From NCBI GenBank assembly GCA_038277395.1, contig CM076189.1, forward strand, positions 213,196,011-213,260,010: 64,000 nucleotides of DNA. Reading direction: 5' to 3'. The position numbers and the translations under genes are program-made. The notes beneath the pieces were generated by a model, which worked only from the letters and a program-made list of their open reading frames with translations, was not told where the DNA came from and made no database searches. Shown here piece by piece: positions 57,630 through 64,000 of the stretch (position 1 is the stretch's first letter; each line of letters opens with the position of its first letter). This DNA is from Dryocosmus kuriphilus. Its lineage: Eukaryota > Arthropoda > Insecta > Hymenoptera > Cynipidae.

Positions 57630-58435
57630 GAGTACGTTACACCAACTTGAAACATTGTTAGCTAACAGGAACCTATTTTAACAATTATTAATGCTAAACC
57701 TGGACTCTATGTAGATATTTTGAATCGTACTTCAAATAATCATTTGTAATTTTTTACTCAATTGTATTATTTTGCACAATCTCATAAATATTGAACTATG
57801 AAAAATTGGCTCTTTGATAGCTTTGCTGTGCTCTGGTCAGGAAATTGGTTCCAATTATGCATGTTGGTACCAATCCTGGTAGAGCAATAAATCTAAACCT
57901 GAAAACTTTATTCCCAAATACAATTAAAAAAGAAACTTTAGTCAAAATTACTTGTTCTTGATTCTTACATATTAGATATCAATTATTTCATTAATAACTT
58001 TAATTCTCATTTCAATTATTCAAATCTTGATTCTATCTTTATGAGATTTATGGGTACACAAAAGCGAAAAGAGAATTGCGTGGACTTCAAAAGGCTCAAT
58101 TCCTTAGGAATTTAAATTTATAATTACTCAACCCGTGCATAAATTGCTCCTAAATTCTCTCTAACTTAGATGTTTAAATCGAAACCAGAACCGTCGATAA
58201 ACTAATCTGATACGATTTCCCTAGAGTCATAACTCCTATTTTCTTCATTTTCTTTTGCATAATCTCAACTTTCCTAACATCTTTTCTTACAATACTTCAA
58301 ATAATTTGCTTATTTGGCAGTAGACTACAATCTAATTGGATGAGCTCCTCAAGTAAACTCCGGTTGAAAATCTAAATTTAATTTCTATCTTTAAAATGCA
58401 CATCTTTGATCCAAAAATTTTAACCACCACAAAAT
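57630..58435 (+). repeat. Left arm of a ~4-kb inverted repeat
   Basis: Pairs, with gaps, with 60575-61580. Shared blocks include TTGCTGTGCTCTGGT, CCAATCCTGGTAGAG, TTTGAAGTCCACACAATTCT (here as AGAATTGCGTGGACTTCAAA) and TCTTTAAAATGCACATCTTT. The outer limit is uncertain; no TIR end or target duplication was identified. Confidence 0.7.
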
Positions 58436-58620
58436 TCTTGGCTGAGCGTCTTGTCAAATTGTCTCAAATATTTTGAGCATTTTTTCTTGAGCTCCTGTAA
58501 AAGACAGGTTGAAAAAGAATGTTTACTCTAATTTAGCATAATTGGCACTTCTCACCCAAAAATTTAGGAAACACCAATTTATGAGAATTTGGAAGAGATC
58601 ACTAACCGATTGTTGTATTA

Positions 58621-58985
58621 AAAAAAAAAATCTGCCCGCTTCGCGGGCTCATTCTTATCGCTTAAGGCTCTGTCTCTCATAGTGTAACCGGAAAATGGAT
58701 TTTTTGATTTTGTGAAAACCGTTTTTGATGGATAAAACCATAACCGTTGGTTAAAACCCGCTGGTTAACGAACTTCTCCTTTCTTTTTACCCCGTAAAGA
58801 AGTGTACCAAAGCGCAATCCAATTCGATTAGTCCTTCGAAAGTTATCGTGGGAACAGACTCAAACGACAACGACAACGACGACAACAGACAGACAGACAC
58901 CGTCGTAAAAAACATTTTTTCGCATTAAGGAGGTCTCAAAACGTGGAGATTTCATGAAATCCGCGAAAGTCAAATTTTACATAAA
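58621..58985 (-). mobile_element. Helentron-like non-autonomous element, copy D (minus, internally deleted)
   Basis: On the plus strand it begins A10-TCTGCCCGCTTCGCGGGC, the inverse of the family 3' hairpin. It jumps from the GATAAGAAT/CCTTAAGG region directly to the CCGGAAAATGGATTTTTTG block and then follows the family to GTCAAATTTTACATAAA. About 650 bp of the middle and the outermost 5' end with ACATTCTCATC are missing. The CGTTGTCGTT microsatellite is retained as ACAACGACAACGACGAC. Confidence 0.7.
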
Positions 58986-59989
58986 AAATAAATCGCTTCA
59001 GTTCTGATTGAGGTACAGAGTTAATTCTAGAGCTAGTTTATTAAAATTCTTTGTTTAAAACATTACGTTTCGCTTGTCGTCGCCAGGCCTAATCAGAATC
59101 AAACAGTTTCAACACAGCATAATCATTCTATTGATTTTGCTTACCTAAAATCACTGACAGCTTATTCATATATAAAAACAACATTGCAAAATTCAGTTAG
59201 AGGTTAAGTTATAGGTTTGGAATTTGTACATCTTTTATGCTGTAAATATCTTTCAAGATCGTATGTTTTAAAACAAAATAATAATTGTAAACAACTTTTT
59301 GAGTACATCCATGGCAGTGGTTCATGCTTTTATAAAAAATTAGTTAATAAAACTTGTGTGCCAACACTATTATGTTTCACTACCATGAATAAAGTGACGT
59401 AGCATGTATAACATCTCGTATAACATCGGAACATTAATTAAAATCGCATACTCTATAAGTTCTAACAGGTTTTCTCATGCATAACTAGTTTTCAAGATAG
59501 TAAAAATTCCAATTATTTTGGTCGTACGATCAATTCAATAAAAAATCAGGAAAATTCCGAAATTTAAAAAATCATTTTAATCTTTAAAGAACGGTGTTTT
59601 GATACTAAACTGTGTGTCACTTTCAGATTCCAACATATGGATATACAAGAGTAACAATTAGTTTACAGAGGAAAAAGCAAATAAATTGTACTTATAATGT
59701 AAACGAAAAGGAAACAAAATTTCAAATATTAATTGTCAACTATTGGTCCAGTATTAAAATTCAGATATTTGGAAACCTCATCAGAATTAAAGAGGCTCTA
59801 AAAACGGCAGTCGTTGCATTTTTAGTAAGAAAAAATGAAGAGTACGACGGAAAAAACGGAGAGTGATGACTGAGCACAAAACAGCAGGTATTTTAGGTTA
59901 TGTTATTGAAGTGTACAGAATAGATGGCGTGTTCAGTTAAAAATGAGGAAGCGCGCAAAGAATACTAATGATAACATTGATTTTATTAA
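58986..59989. other. Loop sequence of the inverted repeat
   Basis: No feature recognised. An 84-codon frame at 59612-59866 matches nothing I know. Confidence 0.35.
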
Positions 59990-60590
59990 GGATTTCAGTT
60001 TTTAAATTTACAGAGATATTTTTGAATTTATGTAAATAGACTCTAAGATTTTTCTTTTATAAGTATTGTTTTCTCTAGCTAAAGTTGTAATATTATCAAA
60101 ATTGAAAAAAAAAAGATTAAAATTACATCAGTAAAAGGATAGACCAGTATTAAGATTACCAATTCTACAATCACGTTTATTTTCAGAAATTCTAGTTTTT
60201 AAAATGCGTCCAGGTTCACCAATATAAATTTTGTTATAACCTTTACCTTTAATTAAATAAACTACGTTGGATAAATTCCCAATCTTTTCTGAATATTTTT
60301 TATTAGTCACATGGTTACCTAGTTTGTGATCATTTTAAAAATATTTATTTTTTTATTATTATTATTATTTATTTTTTATTTTTAAATATTTTTTTTGTAA
60401 ATTTTTAACCGTCTTTTTTTTATCGGAACAGTTGTAAATTTCGTGTAGTCTTTCTTCAATAATGCTTTCTAAGGAAGTGGATAGTTATTTTGATATAATG
60501 TAATTTTAAGTTGTGCTAGGTTTTCTTTTCTAAATTTAAAATCACTTAATTTTATGCATCTATCTATTATCGGTTACAATTTTTGGATGA
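59990..60590 (-). pseudogene. Penelope-like relic 2: RT C-end and GIY-YIG endonuclease
   Basis: On the minus strand, about 60590-60440 encodes IDRCIKLSDFKFRKENLAQL and LESIIEERLHEIYN, the connector after the Penelope-like RT. 60310-60128 encodes NVVYLIKGKGYNKIYIGEPG followed by RILKTRISENKRD, a clear GIY-YIG domain with YIG and the following arginine intact. About 60095-60000 encodes LARENNTYKRKILESIYI, the usual C-terminal motif. Frameshifts separate the pieces and the RT core is absent (5' truncation, typical of target-primed insertion). Its 5' side is fused to the right arm of the inverted repeat. It differs in sequence from the copy at 12370, so a second family or lineage is present. Confidence 0.85.
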
Positions 60591-61580
60591 AAGATGTGCA
60601 TTTTAAAGACAAAAATTAAATTAGATAAATTAAATTAGATGATAGACTTTTAAATGCACTAATATCTTTGAACTAAAGAGAAAGCATGTTTTTAGGATTT
60701 CAAAATTATAATTTCTAGGCTGTAGAAACGCTCAGAATGAAATTATAATTTTAAACTTTTTAAATTATAAAACACTAATTATGAAGAACAAGCATTGCGC
60801 ATAGTTTGCACAAAATGGAATTTCCCTTTGAAAGATCACATATTGACAAATCCTGGAAGTTGTGAAAAATAACAACAATAGGTCAAAAGAAAAGAAAATT
60901 GTCATGAGACAAGTATATTGACGGTTTTGGTTTAGATTTAAACATATAAATTGGAGAAAATTTGGGGATAATTTATGCATGGGTTGAGTAATTACAAACT
61001 TCAATTCCTAAGCAATTGAGCCTTTTGAAGTCCACACAATTCTCTTTTCGCTTTTGTGTACCCATTAATCTCATAATGATAGAATCAAGAGTTAAAAATA
61101 ATTGAAATGAAAACTAGAGTTATTAATGTAATAATTGATATCGAAGCTGTGTAGAGTTTGATTTCTAAGAAATTTACTGTAGATAATTATTTTTATATAA
61201 AAGGACTAAGAATTGAAAAAAAGTATTGTCATCACGGATATGAATGAAGAACAAGTAATTTTGTGTGGAGTTTCTTTTTTATTTGTATTTGAGAAGAAAG
61301 TTTTCAGATTTAGGTTTATTTCTCTACCAGGATTGGCGCCGACATGCATAATCCGAACCAATTTCCTTACCAGAGCACAGCAAATCTGTCAAAGAGACAA
61401 TTTTTCATATCAATATCTATATTGTGCAAAATGGTACAGATGAATTAAGAAATTACAAATGGTTACTAGAAGTAAGATTAAAAATATCCGCAGAGTCCAG
61501 ATTTAGCATTAATAGTTATTAAAATAGTGTCCTTTTGGTTAATAATGTTTCAAACTATTGATGGAAACTTGCTAGAAAAT
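60575..61580 (-). repeat. Right arm of the ~4-kb inverted repeat
   Basis: The inverted, diverged partner of 57630-58435, with several indels making it longer. It ends at the Penelope-like relic on the inner side. Confidence 0.7.
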
Positions 61581-62639
61581 GAATCTGCCGAAGTTTGTGC
61601 ACTTAACCCATTAAGACCTAAATTAATTTTGTGTCTTAGCTTTTTTTAAAGTTGCAACTACACTTAGTGATGGGCGCTGCTCGGTATTTCACGGTCATGA
61701 CCAAACCTGACCGGTCATGACGGTCAGTATTGGTAAAACGCGTTAAGACCCAGACATCTTGATGAAAGTTTCTTTTTGTAGGAAAAAGTGATTTAGGTGT
61801 TAAGAAATACCTTATGCTAAATTTATATAAAAAGTTTTACAGTTTTAACTGTCCAGATTATTGTACAATAAATAAAAACGCAAAAAAGCTGAACGTAACA
61901 GACGACTGTTTTGACAGTTTTGCGGGAGTTTCGAGGGTTATTTGAAATTGACAAATTATAGTCAAAACCCGTCGAATTTATTAAATAATCTTTTGGAAAT
62001 AATATTCAGTAGTGTTCTGAGCTATTTTTAATAAAATTTAAATGATTATCACTCTGAAACTAAGATAAGTACTTTGTAACGTATAGGTTATATTCGAAAG
62101 CAAAAATACTGCTTTTTCTTTAACTGCTCTAATATAATTTATATAAAAATGTTATTTAGTAATTTACTATGAAATTGTTTGATTCAATAATATATTTAAA
62201 TTGTGCGTGCATCCCTGTGTATCAATGATTTATCTCGTATAGGTTATGCTCGAAAAGATTAGAGCTATATCTTTTATTTTATGTTATTTTTTATTGTAAG
62301 GCTGCTTTTTCACGAAGAAAAATTTTCAGGTTAACTTTTTGTTTGCAAATAATTCAAAATAAAATAATAAAAGGAAAAATGTCAATGTGCAGGTAAATTA
62401 AAAATAAATTAATGCATCCAAATAATACTTCCATTGTAATTCAGGAATGTGAAAAAAATGTTTATTTATGTCGGATCAAGTACTTTCGAAAAAAATACCA
62501 TTTTTGTGCATTGAATTCGAAGCGTCTACTTATCTAGTTTATCTTAGTGTATTATTTTACACTCCCTTCCCTTTTACAAGTTTTTGAGAGTCTTCCAGAA
62601 CAATTACAAACAAACCTCTCAAAAATCGCGATCTAGTGA
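61581..62639. other. Spacer with a hAT-like solo end
   Basis: About 61654-61735 reads TTAGTGATGGGCGCTGCTC and then alternating CGGTCATGACC/GACCGGTCATGACGGTC palindromes. It looks like one terminus of a hAT-type MITE without its partner. The rest is AT-rich with nothing recognised. Confidence 0.35.
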
Positions 62640-62655
62640 CTCCCGAGCAATTTTG

Positions 62656-62775
62656 CCCCTCGACATGAAGCATCTTCCCAGACATGAAGCAGCATCTTCC
62701 CTGAGACATGAAGCAGCATCTTCCCTGAGACTGAGCAGCATCTTCCCTGAGACATGAAGCAGCATCTTCCCTGAA
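62656..62775. repeat. 24-bp minisatellite (CTGAGACATGAAGCAGCATC unit)
   Basis: About five copies of a 24-bp unit, CTTCCCTGAGACATGAAGCA followed by GCAT. One unit has lost three bases. On the minus strand it reads as an in-frame 8-residue repeat (GKMLLHVS / EDAASCLR). This is more likely a property of the 24-bp length than a gene. Confidence 0.8.
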
Positions 62776-62854
62776 AGATCGCTGACCTCTTTATGAGGGG
62801 ACTTACATTTTAACGTGGCTTCCGAATCACGAAAGCCTCGGTAGAAGTACATAG

Positions 62855-62955
62855 AACAATTTTATTGGTACCCGACTCAGGATTCGAACCCCAGACCTCG
62901 TTTTGCTTGCAAGGCCGGCGCGGCGCACTACCATCTGAGCCACCGGGGCTCTTTA
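62855..62955 (-). repeat. tRNA-derived SINE head
   Basis: On the minus strand GGTGGCTCAGATGGTAGTGC (A box) and GGGGTTCGAATCCTGAG (B box) have tRNA spacing, with a GCCCCGG start. The acceptor and anticodon stems pair imperfectly. The GGTAGTGCGCC word is shared with the repeat at 29896-29913, which suggests one SINE lineage. Confidence 0.65.
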
Positions 62956-64000
62956 CTTATCTTAATGCTTAACAGTGATATTCATTTAAATTTTATTAAA
63001 AGTAGCTCAACACACTACTAACTATTAGTTACAAAAGATTGTTTGATAATTGCAACGGGTTTTCAATGTAATTTGTCATTTATATAAAGAGTCAATTTCA
63101 CATTTTCCTCGAACCACTTTTTCCTGAAAGAAAACATTAGGTACATAAAGGATATATTTGTGTCTGACCGCGTTTTACCAACTTTTAAACTTTAGGTAGA
63201 CTTTTAGTAAATTGAATCTTCACTTCGCTGGTAAAAAACGAATGTAATCTCTTACGCAAGTTTGGTTCAGAATTGTTGTGTAACTCTTTTTTCAACTTTG
63301 GAGAAACAACTTAATTGTTCGAAAATCGAGTAAAATAATTTGAAAAGTAAAATATTACTTGTGTATTTCAAATGTTTCCAAAACGTCTGTATAGTAGTTT
63401 TCTGCATTCGAGCATTGTCATGATCAAACTGTGAGGGTAGGTGTCACGTTTCGTGAAGCTTTTATTTTGCTAGGATGGAAGTTTGAAGACTGCGTATTAA
63501 ATCTAAGAAAAAGTTCATCAATAAAAGTATCAAATTTATTTAAAAAATAGGTCGTAACCGGTTAAGATAATTCTTTTTTTTTCATCAGATTATCCAAGTA
63601 AATTGTACTTTTTAGATTAAAGCGTTGAAGTCAATTGACTGTGAATTTAAATTCTAGAAAACTAGTTTTGTAGATCTTGGATGAGCTCCTGGTTATTGGA
63701 CCAGCTGCACCATTTCAAGCATGAGCGAATATTCATTCAGCTGCTTTCTGGAGAACTTTTCGTTCAAAAGTTAAAGAGAAGTATTCATTTCCTCGTGAAA
63801 GATTTCTGAAAAAAAATGTATATTAAGTCTTGATATCAGTTGAATTTCATTATTCATATTGCTTGTATGCTAGATCAATGTCGACGCTAAAAAATTTCAA
63901 AATAGAGTAACATTTTAACCAATTTGTATTGCCTTAACTCCCTCTTCTTAATTGGCTTTAATGCAACTTTGAATTAAGAGAGTTATAATCAAAAAGTAGT
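62956..64000. other. Terminal spacer
   Basis: AT-rich sequence up to the window edge; no gene, RNA or repeat recognised. Confidence 0.4.

Noticed and set aside
62855..62955. Functional tRNA gene
   Set aside because: A and B boxes are good but acceptor and anticodon stems mispair; it shares words with dispersed repeat copies, so a SINE head is more likely.

Overview
This is an AT-rich stretch of an arthropod nuclear genome, most likely an insect. That reading rests on the transposon families present: mariner, Tc1, Penelope-like, hAT-like MITEs, a Helentron-like non-autonomous family, and a Sola-like family. It also rests on the introns, the poly(A) signals, and the absence of bacterial operons. 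I recognise no host protein-coding gene. The window looks intergenic or intronic and is heavily colonised by nested mobile elements of different ages.

Region by region. 0-7.3 kb: an inverted-repeat element holds a TA-flanked TIR element, which holds a hAT-like MITE with an exact 8-bp target duplication. Then come two copies (A, B) of a hairpin-ended, Helentron-like family, separated by a 1.7-kb satellite that switches orientation in its middle, and a TA-flanked MITE. 7.5-8.1 kb: a mariner transposase relic. 12.1-14.5 kb: a tRNA-like block, a decayed Penelope-like retroelement (RT plus GIY-YIG), and Helentron-like copy C. 15-15.9 kb: a TA-flanked MITE full of AGTACT palindromes. 17.5-22.2 kb: a 4.7-kb DNA transposon with about 510-bp TIRs, a TTAT target duplication and a spliced transposase gene. 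22.8-24.1 kb: a mariner with an open transposase frame carrying D,D34D. 27-36 kb: a small MITE, tRNA-related repeats, a 2-kb insertion and two foldback elements with poly-G/poly-C cores. 38.2-42.9 kb: a CACGTG-rich MITE directly followed by a second member of the 4-bp-TSD transposon family (ATTA duplication, about 750-bp TIRs, broken transposase). 44.6-47.0 kb: two closely similar Tc1-like copies head to head. 48.6-49.3 kb: a roughly 131-bp tandem repeat. 53 kb: a foldback MITE with an 8-bp duplication. 57.6-61.6 kb: a large inverted repeat whose loop holds Helentron-like copy D and a second Penelope-like relic. 62.7-63 kb: a 24-bp minisatellite and a tRNA-derived SINE head.

The most interesting system is the pair of long-TIR transposons at 17.5-22.2 and 38.8-42.9 kb. 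They share GGG-starting termini, 4-bp target duplications and homologous transposases. The transposases have an N-terminal Cys/His module, a middle Cys cluster, and three acidic blocks (D-F-[SA]-E-N, S-D-G, H-G-K-G-A-C-D-G). I assign them tentatively to the Sola superfamily. The only other long open transposase frame is the mariner at 22.97-24.03 kb. No gene here acts in a host pathway with another; the links between genes are nesting and shared ancestry.
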